A stretch of DNA of 64,000 nucleotides, from positions 186,001 through 250,000 of the forward strand of contig NZ_JARVRX010000001.1 of NCBI RefSeq assembly GCF_030209435.1. The letters run 5' to 3'. The notes below the pieces were generated by a model. The model searched no databases, had not been told where the DNA came from, and worked only from the letters and a program-made list of their open reading frames with translations. The DNA comes from Mycolicibacterium sp. lyk4-40-TYG-92 (GTDB taxonomy: Bacteria; Actinomycetota; Actinomycetes; Mycobacteriales; Mycobacteriaceae). Below, one piece after another: positions 8,285-16,440 of this stretch; the stretch's first letter is position 1; every line of letters starts with the position of its first letter. Position numbers and translations under genes: made by a program.

Positions 8285-9433
8285 TCAGGCGACCACGTCG
8301 CGGCCGATGATCTCCTTCATGATCTCGGTGGTGCCACCGTAGATGGTCTGGATGCGGGTATCCAGATACGCCCGGGCAACCGGGTACTCGGTCATGTAGC
8401 CGTAGCCGCCGTGCAACTGGAGGCAGCGGTCGATCACCCGCTTCTGCAGCTCGCTGACGTACCACTTGCCTTTCGCCGCGTCCACCGCGGTGAGTTCGCC
8501 TGCGTTGTATGCCAATACCGACCGGTCGGCGTAGGACTGTGCGATGTCGATCTCGGTGGCCATCTCGGCGAGTTCGAAGCGGACGTGCTGTTTGTCCGAC
8601 AGTGGAGCACCGAAGGCGTGACGCTGTCTGCAGTACTCGACCGTCATCTCGAAGATGGCCCGGGTGGTGGCGATGGCTTTGGCGGTCACCCCGAGACGTT
8701 CGCGGGGGAGATGGCTCATCAGGTACTGCAGCCCGCGTCCCTCCTCGCCGAGCAGATTGGCCGCGGGCACCTGGGCGTCGCGGAAGTACAGTTCGGAGGT
8801 GTCCTGAGCCGGCAGCCCGATCTTGTCGAGCTTGCGGCCACGTTCGAATCCCGGAGTATCACGTTCCACCACAAAAAGACTCAGATCGCCTGAACCGCCG
8901 CCGTTGCCGGTGCGCGCGGCCACCACCACCAGGTCGGCCATGATGCCACTGGAGATGAATGTCTTCTGCCCGTTGAGGATCCACTGCTCGCCGTCGCGGC
9001 GCGCAGTGGTGCGCAGGCCACGCAGGTCGCTGCCGGCCCCCGGCTCGGTCATGGCGAGAGCACCGATGATCTCGCCGGTGGCGAAACCGGGTAGCCAGCG
9101 CTGCTTCTGCTCATCGTTGGTCAGATCGAGCAGGTAGTGCAGCACCAGGTCGTCCTGCAGGCTCACGGTCAGGCCGAAAGACAAGGCGTTGATCCGCGCG
9201 ATCTCCTCGCACACCACCATGCGATAGCGGTAGTCGGGTTCGCCGGAGCCACCGTACTGTTCCCCGATCTGCAGCGCGTAGATACCGGCTTTGGCGGCGC
9301 GTGCGAACACACCGCGATCGATCCACCGCTCGTTGTCCCAACCTTGTTGGTGGGGAACGACTTCACGTGCGAGGAACTCCCGGACCGTCTCCCGGTAGGC
9401 CTCGTGATCGGGGGAGTAAAGGTCGCGCCGCAC
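8285..9433 (-). CDS. Acyl-CoA dehydrogenase
   Basis: 382 residues and full length. It shows ALQIGEQYGGSGEPDYR, GALAMTEPGAGSDLRGLRT, an arginine-rich FAD contact CRQRHAFGAPLSDKQ, and the C-terminal LQLHGGYGYMTEYPVARAYLDTRIQTIYGGTTEIMKEI, typical of FAD-linked short/medium-chain-type dehydrogenases. It lies between thiolase and nitroreductase genes on the minus strand with gaps of 1-3 bp. It should catalyse alpha,beta-dehydrogenation in the same pathway as the thiolase. Confidence 0.92.
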   Translation of the reverse strand: MRRDLYSPDHEAYRETVREFLAREVVPHQQGWDNERWIDRGVFARAAKAGIYALQIGEQYGGSGEPDYRYRMVVCEEIARINALSFGLTVSLQDDLVLHYLLDLTNDEQKQRWLPGFATGEIIGALAMTEPGAGSDLRGLRTTARRDGEQWILNGQKTFISSGIMADLVVVAARTGNGGGSGDLSLFVVERDTPGFERGRKLDKIGLPAQDTSELYFRDAQVPAANLLGEEGRGLQYLMSHLPRERLGVTAKAIATTRAIFEMTVEYCRQRHAFGAPLSDKQHVRFELAEMATEIDIAQSYADRSVLAYNAGELTAVDAAKGKWYVSELQKRVIDRCLQLHGGYGYMTEYPVARAYLDTRIQTIYGGTTEIMKEIIGRDVVA

Positions 9434-9436
9434 CGC

Positions 9437-10588
9437 TCAGATCCGTTCGATGATGGTGACGTTGGCCTGTCCACCGCCCTCGCACATGGTCTGCAACCCG
9501 TAGCGTCCGCCGGTGCGTTCCAACTCGTGCAGCATCGAGGTCATCAGCCGGGCTCCGGTGCAGCCGATCGGGTGTCCGAGTGCGATGGCCCCACCGTTGG
9601 GGTTCACCTTCGCCGGATCGGCACCGAGTTCGGCGATCCAGGCCAGCACCACCGGCGCGAACGCCTCGTTGATCTCGACGACATCGATATCGTCGATGGA
9701 CATGCCCGCGCGCTTCAACGCGTGCTGGGTGGCCGGGATCGGTGCGCTGAGCATCATCACCGGATCCGCGCCGCGCACCGACATGTGATGGATGCGGGCC
9801 CGCGGAGTCAGGTTGAACCGTTCCACCGCATCAGCGGAGGCGACGAGCACCGCCGCTGCGCCGTCAGAGATTTGGCTGGCCACCGCGGCAGTGAGGACGC
9901 CGCCGTCGACGAGGGTGGGCAGTGCTGCCATCTTCTCCAGTGACGTGTCCGCGCGCGGCCCTTCGTCGGTGCTGATGCCGGCGTATTCGGTGATCTCGCG
10001 GGTGAAGTAACCCTGCTCGATGGCGGCGAGTGCGCGCTGATGGCTGGTCATCGCGAACTGCTCGTTGTCCTCGCGGGACAGCTTCCACTGGGCGGCGATC
10101 ATCTCGGCGCCGCGGAACTGCGAGATTTCCTGATCGCCATACCGGGCCTGCCATCCTTCGCAGCCGGTCCACGGATCGGTCGAACCGTACGGCTCGCCGG
10201 CGGCGAACGCCGACAGGATCGGGAACTGGCTCATCTTCTGCACCCCGCCGGCCACCACCAGGTCGACGGTGCCGCTCATCACGCCCTGTGCGGCGAAATG
10301 CACTGCCTGCTGGGCGGATCCGCACTGACGGTCGATGGTGACGCCGGGGACCGACTCGGGCAGCCCCGCGGCCAGTGCCGCGGTGCGCGCGATGTCCCCG
10401 GCCTGCGCACCGATGTTGTCCAGGCAGCCCAGGATGACGTCGTCGATGGCGGCGGGATCGATATCGTGGCGCCCCACAACGGTCTTGATGACGTGTGCCG
10501 CCAGATCAGCGGGATGTGCGCCGGACAGCCCGCCGCGGCGACGCCCGACGGGGGTGCGGACAGCATCAACAATGTAAGCCTCGGTCAT
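9437..10588 (-). CDS. Acetyl-CoA acyltransferase (thiolase)
   Basis: 383 residues with all thiolase landmarks: nucleophile Cys89 in IDRQCGSAQQA, NEAFAPVVLAW, NPNGGAIALGHPIGCTGAR with the catalytic histidine, and C-terminal TMCEGGGQANVTIIERI containing the second cysteine. It cleaves 3-ketoacyl-CoA with CoA, completing a beta-oxidation round. It is the first gene of the leftward thiolase-dehydrogenase-nitroreductase operon, and a copy of the shared 20-bp operator lies 8 bp before its ATG, so repression at this site is likely. Confidence 0.94.
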   Translation of the reverse strand: MTEAYIVDAVRTPVGRRRGGLSGAHPADLAAHVIKTVVGRHDIDPAAIDDVILGCLDNIGAQAGDIARTAALAAGLPESVPGVTIDRQCGSAQQAVHFAAQGVMSGTVDLVVAGGVQKMSQFPILSAFAAGEPYGSTDPWTGCEGWQARYGDQEISQFRGAEMIAAQWKLSREDNEQFAMTSHQRALAAIEQGYFTREITEYAGISTDEGPRADTSLEKMAALPTLVDGGVLTAAVASQISDGAAAVLVASADAVERFNLTPRARIHHMSVRGADPVMMLSAPIPATQHALKRAGMSIDDIDVVEINEAFAPVVLAWIAELGADPAKVNPNGGAIALGHPIGCTGARLMTSMLHELERTGGRYGLQTMCEGGGQANVTIIERI

Positions 10589-10595
10589 GGAAATT

Positions 10596-10615
10596 AATTT
10601 AACATAGAATCAAAA
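10596..10615 (+). promoter_or_regulatory. Shared AT-rich operator, copy 2
   Basis: AATTTAACATAGAATCAAAA sits between the TetR gene end and the thiolase ATG (10588, minus strand). Its left part, AATTTAACA, is identical to copies 1 and 3 and the GAA core is also kept. The position just upstream of the start codon fits a repressor site. Confidence 0.62.
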
Positions 10616-10653
10616 CTGTCACCAGCAGCGAGCCGGGCCTGCGGATTCGGCGG

Positions 10654-11316
10654 TTACGCCTTGGTGCTTCGCCCTCGGCGCGGTGGCTCCGGCGGGCAGA
10701 TTCCGGCGCGCACGATGCTCTGGGCGTTGGCGACGACGGTATCGATGGACGTCCGCCTGGCGTTCCACCATTCGGCGGCCCAGTTCAGCGCGCCGAGTAC
10801 AAGGTTCATGGCGACGCGGGTGTCGAGATCGCTCCTGATCTGGCCTTCGTCCGCGGCATTGGTGAAGAGTCGCAGCCAGATTCGGTTATACGCCGCAGTT
10901 TCTTTCTCCTGGCGGGCGCGCAGATGCTCGGGCACCTGCCCTGAATTGCGGATGGACGCTGTCGCATAATCGGACAATTCCAGTTCGTGACGCAGGTGCG
11001 CCTCGACTGCGGCGAGAATTCGGTCGATCGGCTCAGTGTCTTCGGGCAGCTTGTCCAGTACCTCCTGCAAGTACTGGCGCATATCGCTGATGCCTGCGAA
11101 CATCACCTCTTCGATGAGGTCCTCGCGGGACGGGAAGTAGTAGTAGATGGCCGGAGCCTGCAGTTCGGCGTGCTTCGCCACGTCCGTCAGTCTGGTGCCG
11201 GCGTAACCCTTGGCGCTCAGGACATGTGCGGCGGCATCGAGGATGCGGGCCCGCGTGCGCTGCGACTTGCTGTCGGCGTCATCCGGGGTTCGGGTTTTGC
11301 TGGTGCTTCGGGCCAT
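10654..11316 (-). CDS. TetR family transcriptional regulator
   Basis: 220 residues. The N-terminal helix-turn-helix is clear: RARILDAAAHVLSAKGYAGTRLTDVAKHAELQAPAIYYYFPSREDLIEEV. The C-terminal ligand domain is not specific enough to name a ligand. It lies 23 bp after the acyl-CoA dehydrogenase gene at 11340-12491 on the same strand and 65 bp before the thiolase gene. Three related 20-bp elements flank this set of genes, which makes it the likely local repressor, released by an acyl-CoA ligand (inference). Confidence 0.9.
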   Translation of the reverse strand: MARSTSKTRTPDDADSKSQRTRARILDAAAHVLSAKGYAGTRLTDVAKHAELQAPAIYYYFPSREDLIEEVMFAGISDMRQYLQEVLDKLPEDTEPIDRILAAVEAHLRHELELSDYATASIRNSGQVPEHLRARQEKETAAYNRIWLRLFTNAADEGQIRSDLDTRVAMNLVLGALNWAAEWWNARRTSIDTVVANAQSIVRAGICPPEPPRRGRSTKA

Positions 11317-11339
11317 TGTCCGATGATATGGGCGAACCG

Positions 11340-12491
11340 TCAGATGCCGCCGCGGGACACCAGTTGGGCGGCGATGACGTTCCGCTGGATTTCGTTGGTG
11401 CCTTCGCCGACGATCATGAGTGGGGCATCCCGGAAATACCGTTCCACGTCGTATTCGGTGGAGTAGCCGTACCCGCCGTGGATACGCACGGCATTGAGGG
11501 CTATCTCCATGGCGGTTTCGGAGGCGAACAGTTTCGCCATCCCGGCCTCCATGTCGCACCGGTCTCCGCTGTCGTAGCGCTCGGCGGCGTGCCAGGTGAG
11601 TTGACGCGCCGCGGTCAGCTTGGTGGCCATATCGGCCAGGTAGTTTCCGATCGACTGGTGCTTCCAGATGGGCTGGCCGAAACTCTCCCGCTGCTGCGCG
11701 TAGGCCAACGAGTCCTCCAGTGCGGCGGTTGCGACGCCGAGGGCCCGGGAGGCCACCTGGATGCGGCCGGTTTCGAGGCCTTTCATCATCTGCCCGAAGC
11801 CCTTTCCGGGTGTCCCGCCCAGGATCGCCGAGGCGCTGATGCGGTAGTTGTCGAAGGCCAGCTCGCAGGATTCGACGCCTTTGTAGCCCAGCTTCGGAAG
11901 GTCTCGTGACACCGTCAACCCCGGACCGTGTTCGACCAACACGATGGAAATGCCCTTGTGCTTGGGCTGTGCCGTCGGATCGGTCTTGCACAGCAGGGCG
12001 ATCAGCTGCGAGCGCCGGGCATTGGAGATCCAGGTCTTTGCGCCGGTGATAACCAGGTCATCGCCATCGGTCTTTGCAACCGTGGTCATGGCCTGCAGGT
12101 CCGATCCGCCGCCGGGTTCGGTGAGTGCCATGGTGGCGCGGACTTCGCCGGTGGCCATCTTCGGCAGGTAGGTCTGTTTCTGCTCCTCGGTGCCGAACAG
12201 CGTCAACAACTTGGCGACGACGGTGTGGCCACCCATCGCCCCGGCCAGACTCATCCAGCCCCGTGCCAACTCCTGGGTGACCTGGGCGTAGCAGGGCATC
12301 GACACCGGGGCGCCGCCGAATTCTTCGGGTACCGCCAAGCCGTAGATCCCGATGGCCTTCATCTGTTCGATCCACTTGTCGGGGTATTCGTTGGCGTGCT
12401 CGACCTCCTGCACGGTCGGCTTCACCTCGCGGTCGATGAACTCCCGCACCGTCTGGATCAGGAAAGCCTCTTCAGCGCTGAGCGTGGTCAT
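11340..12491 (-). CDS. Acyl-CoA dehydrogenase
   Basis: 383 residues and full length. It shows GIYGLAVPEEFGGAPVSMPCY, ATMALTEPGGGSDLQAMTT, AQQRESFGQPIWKHQ and the C-terminal RIHGGYGYSTEYDVERYFRDAPLMIVGEGTNEIQRNVIAAQL. The third dehydrogenase of this cluster, it is the first gene of the leftward unit that continues into the TetR gene. Operator copy 3 lies 18 bp before its ATG, shared with the divergent NorE-like gene. Confidence 0.92.
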   Translation of the reverse strand: MTTLSAEEAFLIQTVREFIDREVKPTVQEVEHANEYPDKWIEQMKAIGIYGLAVPEEFGGAPVSMPCYAQVTQELARGWMSLAGAMGGHTVVAKLLTLFGTEEQKQTYLPKMATGEVRATMALTEPGGGSDLQAMTTVAKTDGDDLVITGAKTWISNARRSQLIALLCKTDPTAQPKHKGISIVLVEHGPGLTVSRDLPKLGYKGVESCELAFDNYRISASAILGGTPGKGFGQMMKGLETGRIQVASRALGVATAALEDSLAYAQQRESFGQPIWKHQSIGNYLADMATKLTAARQLTWHAAERYDSGDRCDMEAGMAKLFASETAMEIALNAVRIHGGYGYSTEYDVERYFRDAPLMIVGEGTNEIQRNVIAAQLVSRGGI

Positions 12492-12509
12492 GTGACCAGC
12501 ATAGACAAA

Positions 12510-12529
12510 AATCTATTCCATGTTAAATT
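12510..12529 (-). promoter_or_regulatory. Shared AT-rich operator, copy 3
   Basis: Read on the minus strand this is AATTTAACATGGAATAGATT, the most symmetric copy (AATTTA...TAGATT). It lies between the divergent acyl-CoA dehydrogenase (start 12491) and NorE-like (start 12537) genes, and could control both. Confidence 0.62.
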
Positions 12530-12536
12530 CTTGAGC

Positions 12537-13121
12537 ATGGTGGCGATCGGGAAGGCCGACCGGCAGACGCGGAGGCTGCCGGGTGAAGAGGGAACCTGGG
12601 TGTTCATCTTCGGCGATATGACGGTCTTCGCCGTGTTGTTCGGTGTCTATCTCTACTACCGAAGTGCCGACCCAGTCCTGTTCAACGGCTCGCAGGCCCG
12701 GCTCAACCAGACGTTCGGCGTGGCCAACACCCTTGTCCTGCTGACCAGTTCTCTGCTGGTCGCCACGGCGGTGCGTGCGGTGCGGCAGCGGGAGAATGCG
12801 CTTGCGGCACGGTTGATCGTCGGTGCCATGGTGTGTGGCGGGCTGTTCGTCGTGAACAAGGGGATTGAGTACGGGCACAAGATATCCCAGGGTTATCTGC
12901 CTGCCACCGATCAGTTCTTCACATACTTCTACGTGGTGACAGGCCTGCACCTGGTTCACGTCGTGGTCGGGATGGGGCTCTTGTGGTTCATGCTGACGCT
13001 GATAAGGCGACCCGAACTGACCGCATGGCAGCACTCCTATCTGGACGGCGCGGCCTGCTTCTGGCACATGGTCGATCTGCTCTGGATCATCATCTTTCCG
13101 CTCCTCTACTTGGTGAAGTGA
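12537..13121 (+). CDS. Cytochrome c oxidase subunit III-like protein (NorE type)
   Basis: 194 residues with about five transmembrane segments. The start EEGTWVFIFGDMTVFAVLFGVYLYYR, the acidic HKISQGYLPATDQFFTYFYVVTGLHLVHVVVGMG and the end SYLDGAACFWHMVDLLWIIIFPLLYLV are the heme-copper oxidase subunit III fold, in the short NorE-like form. No catalytic subunit I or NorB gene is in the window. It overlaps the next small gene by one base (TGATG). The role may be assembly or support of a terminal oxidase or NO reductase. Confidence 0.8.
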   Translation: MVAIGKADRQTRRLPGEEGTWVFIFGDMTVFAVLFGVYLYYRSADPVLFNGSQARLNQTFGVANTLVLLTSSLLVATAVRAVRQRENALAARLIVGAMVCGGLFVVNKGIEYGHKISQGYLPATDQFFTYFYVVTGLHLVHVVVGMGLLWFMLTLIRRPELTAWQHSYLDGAACFWHMVDLLWIIIFPLLYLVK

Positions 13122-13393
13122 TGGCTTTCAGCATCTTTCGCAACAAGACGACACTGGTGTGGTCCGGTCTGATCGCGGCGACGTTGATGTCCTGGTTTCT
13201 CGGCGCCGGGCATCGACTGGGCGCAGCCGCCGCCGGGGTGACGATTCTGCTCATCGCGTTCGTGAAGGTGCGGTTCGTCGGTCGCTATTTCATGGAGCTG
13301 CGCCATGCGCCGCTCGGGTTGGTCGCCGTCTTCGACGCGTGGATCGTCGTCGTTGCCGCAGCACTGATCGGCCTGTTTCTCGGCCTCGCCTGA
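13121..13393 (+). CDS. Small subunit IV / NorF-like membrane protein
   Basis: 90 residues with three predicted membrane spans (TTLVWSGLIAATLMSWFLGA, AAAAGVTILLIAFVKVRFVGRYFMEL, FDAWIVVVAAALIGLFLGLA). The KVRFVGRYFMELRHAP block resembles the prokaryotic cytochrome oxidase subunit IV/NorF group. It is translationally coupled to the NorE-like gene, so the two probably act together in the membrane. Confidence 0.72.
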   Translation: MAFSIFRNKTTLVWSGLIAATLMSWFLGAGHRLGAAAAGVTILLIAFVKVRFVGRYFMELRHAPLGLVAVFDAWIVVVAAALIGLFLGLA

Positions 13394-13464
13394 TCGCAAG
13401 CTGTTGTCGCGCAACGATTGTCGAGGCGCAATGCCGAATATCGAGTGAGAATGTGAGAGGTGTG

Positions 13465-14325
13465 ATGCCGATGGCGCCATCGATGCGCGACTGGATCGGG
13501 AACTGGCAGCCAGGCCGGGAAGAGGTGGCCGACCATGTCGACCCAGCGCGACTGCATGCCCTCGCCGCCACGTTGGACCTCGCCGAAACTCCGGTCGACG
13601 TGGTCCCGCCCCTGTGGCACTGGCTGTACTGCCAGTCACCCTGGCCGGCGACCGACGATCTCGGGGAGGACGGGCACCCCGCCGATGGCCCGTTTCTGCC
13701 GCCGATTCCACATCGGCGCCGGATGTTCGCGGGCGGCCGACTCAACGTCACCGCGCCACTGACCGTGGGCGAGCCGGTCCACCGCCGGGCCGAGACCGTT
13801 GATGTCGCCGTCAAGCACGGTCGCAGCGGTGAGATGCTGTTCGTCACCGTCCGCCACGAGTATCGGCAGCGCGGTGTGGTTCGGATCATCGAGGAACAGG
13901 AGCTCGTGTACCGCAGTGACACCAGCGGCGCCCCGGCGGTAGACGTCAACCGGAACCCGTTGGGGGAGTTGACCACTCCGTGGTCATCGTTGCCGCGATT
14001 CTCTCCGCCACTGCTGTTCCGGTTCAGCGCACTGACGGCCAACGCACATCGCATTCACTATGACGCCGACTACGCCACCGCTGTCGAAGGGTTCCCGGCG
14101 CTGGTGGTGCAGGGCCCACTGCTCGCCGTGCACATGGCAGAGCTGGTGCGTATCCATGCGGCGGGCCGAGCGGTGGCGGCAGTCACGTTCCGGCTGCAGC
14201 GACCGGTGTTTCTGGGCGACGTCGTGCGCGTCGAAGGTAGCCCCACGGCTGACGGCGCCGAGTTGGCGGTGGTGTCCGGTAGTGGTGTCACGCACGCATC
14301 GGCAGCGGTGACCTTCGCGTCGTAG
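13465..14325 (+). CDS. HTD2/FAS1-like dehydratase (mesaconyl- or itaconyl-CoA hydratase-like)
   Basis: 286 residues, the double hot-dog layout of HTD2-type hydratases. The N-terminal half has FLPPIPHRRRMFAGGRL and the C-terminal half has RFSALTANAHRIHYDADYATAVEGFPALVVQGPLLAVHMAEL, carrying the Asn/His/Tyr hydratase pocket. Homologues hydrate mesaconyl-C4-CoA or itaconyl-CoA. The ATG at 13465 follows a GAGAGGTGTG stretch; 71 bp separate it from the NorF-like gene. Together with the CitE-like lyase and CoA-transferase it could form an itaconate-type pathway, but branched monocarboxylates are equally possible. Confidence 0.78.
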   Translation: MPMAPSMRDWIGNWQPGREEVADHVDPARLHALAATLDLAETPVDVVPPLWHWLYCQSPWPATDDLGEDGHPADGPFLPPIPHRRRMFAGGRLNVTAPLTVGEPVHRRAETVDVAVKHGRSGEMLFVTVRHEYRQRGVVRIIEEQELVYRSDTSGAPAVDVNRNPLGELTTPWSSLPRFSPPLLFRFSALTANAHRIHYDADYATAVEGFPALVVQGPLLAVHMAELVRIHAAGRAVAAVTFRLQRPVFLGDVVRVEGSPTADGAELAVVSGSGVTHASAAVTFAS

Positions 14326-14343
14326 CGCCGCAGGCGGGGTGAG

Positions 14344-15150
14344 CTACGACCCGTCCTGCATCGCGGCTTCCCACAGCCCGCGGCCCAGCTCCGACAGTTG
14401 CAGCGCCAGCTTCTCGACGCGGGCGGGGAACGGGCCCCGCGAGGCGTCCTTGATGGCCTTCAGCACCATCGACTCCGCGCCGAGAATTTCGTACTCGGCC
14501 TTCAGGTCGGGGTCCTCGGGCACGGTCTCGACCAGGCCGAGCGCCAGCAGGTGGCTGACGTACTGCGGCACCATCTGTGGCAGGGCGACGTTGGCGGTGC
14601 GGCCGATGAGGCACGCGTTCTCCAGCGTGGCGACGCTGCGGTTCCGCGGGTAGACGTTCACCAGCGGTGACGACTCGTTGTCGGACAGCGCACCGATGAT
14701 GCGGGCCTCGTCGGCAACCAGCTGATCGAGCAGGCGGTGATAGAGCTCGGTCTTACCGTCGGCGGTGCTCTGGTCGAGAGCGCGGTCCAACAGGCTGCCG
14801 AGCTTGCCGTGCAGGGACTCCTTGGTGGGCTGCTTCTGCGGGGCGGGAGCCGGCGTGCGTTCGGGGGCCATCTCGATGGCTTCGACGGTGGTCTTGGTCG
14901 CGATCGCGATCTGCTCACCACCCCAGGCGGCCAGCTTGAAACCGAATTTCGCGACGCCGAGGGCGCGGTTGGCCAGGCCGAGCGGGTCGAATCGCTTCGG
15001 GATCGCCAAACCACCGCGCGGCGTCGAGATCGCGATGGCGATCTCACCGATGGGCGTGGACAGCTTGATGCCGTGCCGTTCGAGACCCTCGCGGTTCACC
15101 GGTAAGTCGTCGGTAACTTCCGGTTCTGGGTTGTCGGTTTCCTGGGACAT
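14344..15150 (-). CDS. Abi-alpha/DUF4393-like protein of unknown function
   Basis: 268 residues from the ATG at 15150 (MSQETDN). It has an acidic N-terminus, then ALGVAKFGFKLAAWGGEQIAIATKTTVEAIEM (amphipathic), and a helical C-terminal half with LYHRLLDQLVADEARIIGALSDNESSPLVNVYPR. The combination resembles the DUF4393 (Abi-alpha) family, though abortive-infection function is only a family label. It is separated from aspB by 60 bp on the same strand. I cannot assign a role. Confidence 0.6.
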   Translation of the reverse strand: MSQETDNPEPEVTDDLPVNREGLERHGIKLSTPIGEIAIAISTPRGGLAIPKRFDPLGLANRALGVAKFGFKLAAWGGEQIAIATKTTVEAIEMAPERTPAPAPQKQPTKESLHGKLGSLLDRALDQSTADGKTELYHRLLDQLVADEARIIGALSDNESSPLVNVYPRNRSVATLENACLIGRTANVALPQMVPQYVSHLLALGLVETVPEDPDLKAEYEILGAESMVLKAIKDASRGPFPARVEKLALQLSELGRGLWEAAMQDGS

Positions 15151-15210
15151 TGCGGACCGATGGTACCGGCCTGCGGATTGTTCTTGCCTCTTGTGTGGCA
15201 AACGCGACAG

Positions 15211-16386
15211 CTACCCCTGCGGGTACGCGGCGAGCCAGGGACCCAGGCGTCGCAGCGCCTCTTCGATGTCGGACTTCGGTCCGGCGAACGACAACCGAAC
15301 GAACGATCCGCCGTGCCGGGTGTCGAAGTCCACGCCCGGTGCGATCGCCAGACCGGTGTCGGCCAGGAGCTCCTCGCAGAACGCCAGCGAGTCCGTCGAG
15401 TACTTCGAGATGTCGGCGTACACGTAGAACGCGCCGTCGGCGGGGGCCAGCTTGTCGAGCCCGACCTCGGCCAGCCCGGCGAGCAGCAATGACCGGTTCT
15501 CCGCATAATGGTGCACCAGCGAGTCGGCTTCGGCGATGGCCTCGGGCGTGAACGCCGCGACGGCCGCGTACTGCGGCAGCGTCGGCGGACAGATGGAGAA
15601 GTTGCCGGTCAGGCAGTCGACGGCGCGGCGCAGCGGCTCGGGCACCAGCAGCCAGCCCAGCCGCCAGCCGGTCATGGCGAAATACTTCGAAAAACTGTTC
15701 ACCACAATGGCATTGCGGGAGGTCTCCCACGCGCAGCTGGTTGCGGGAGCGTCGTCGTAGATGAGGCCGTGGTACAGCTCGTCGCTGATCAACTGCACCG
15801 AGTTGTCGTCGCACCAGGTGGCGATGGCGGCCAGATCCTCGGCGGGCAGCACGGTGCCTGTCGGGTTGTTGGGGCTGGCGATGATCAGACCCTTCACTGG
15901 CGGGTCCAGCTGCTCCAACATGGAAATGGTTGGGTGGAAACGGGTTTCCGGGCCGCACGGTATCTCGACGACCTCACAGCCGAGGGCCGACAGGATGTTC
16001 CGGTAGCAGGGGTAGCCCGGACTCGCCACCGCGACGCGGTCGCCGATGTCGAAGCACGACAGGAACGCCAGCAGGAAGCCGCCGGTGGATCCGGTGGTGA
16101 TGACGACGGCGTCCGGTTCCACCTCGACGCCGTACCGGTCGAGGTACGACTTGGCGATGGCCTCGCGCAGCTCCGGAATGCCCAGCGCGACGGTGTAACC
16201 GAGGTTGTCATGGGCCAGCGCGTCGGCGGCCGCGGCCCGGATGGGCGCCGGCGCCTGTGCGGCGGGTTGTCCCGCCGACAGGTTCACCAGGTCGCCGTGG
16301 CTGCGCTGGCGCTCGGCCGCGGCGAGCCACACGTCCATGACATAGAACGGTGGGATGCCTGCACGTAGCGCCACAGGGTTGGTCAT
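15211..16386 (-). CDS. aspB: PLP-dependent aminotransferase (AspB)
   Basis: 391 residues, class I/II aminotransferase. Visible landmarks are NLSAGQPAA, the substrate-side SPGYPCYRNIL, IIASPNNPTGTVLPAEDL, the aspartate contact ISDELYHGLIY and the PLP lysine in NSFSKYFAMTGWRLGW, followed by FVRLSFAG. In Mycobacterium tuberculosis the ortholog aspB (Rv3565) directly follows fadE33; here a 12.7-kb histidine-type island separates them. It most likely transfers the amino group between alanine or aspartate and a keto acid; the substrate is not established from sequence. Confidence 0.85.
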   Translation of the reverse strand: MTNPVALRAGIPPFYVMDVWLAAAERQRSHGDLVNLSAGQPAAQAPAPIRAAAADALAHDNLGYTVALGIPELREAIAKSYLDRYGVEVEPDAVVITTGSTGGFLLAFLSCFDIGDRVAVASPGYPCYRNILSALGCEVVEIPCGPETRFHPTISMLEQLDPPVKGLIIASPNNPTGTVLPAEDLAAIATWCDDNSVQLISDELYHGLIYDDAPATSCAWETSRNAIVVNSFSKYFAMTGWRLGWLLVPEPLRRAVDCLTGNFSICPPTLPQYAAVAAFTPEAIAEADSLVHHYAENRSLLLAGLAEVGLDKLAPADGAFYVYADISKYSTDSLAFCEELLADTGLAIAPGVDFDTRHGGSFVRLSFAGPKSDIEEALRRLGPWLAAYPQG

Positions 16387-16440
16387 CTGAGTCAGGCTAG
16401 AACACCGGGCCTCAATACCGGCCGGCCGGCCGGTGGCGGC

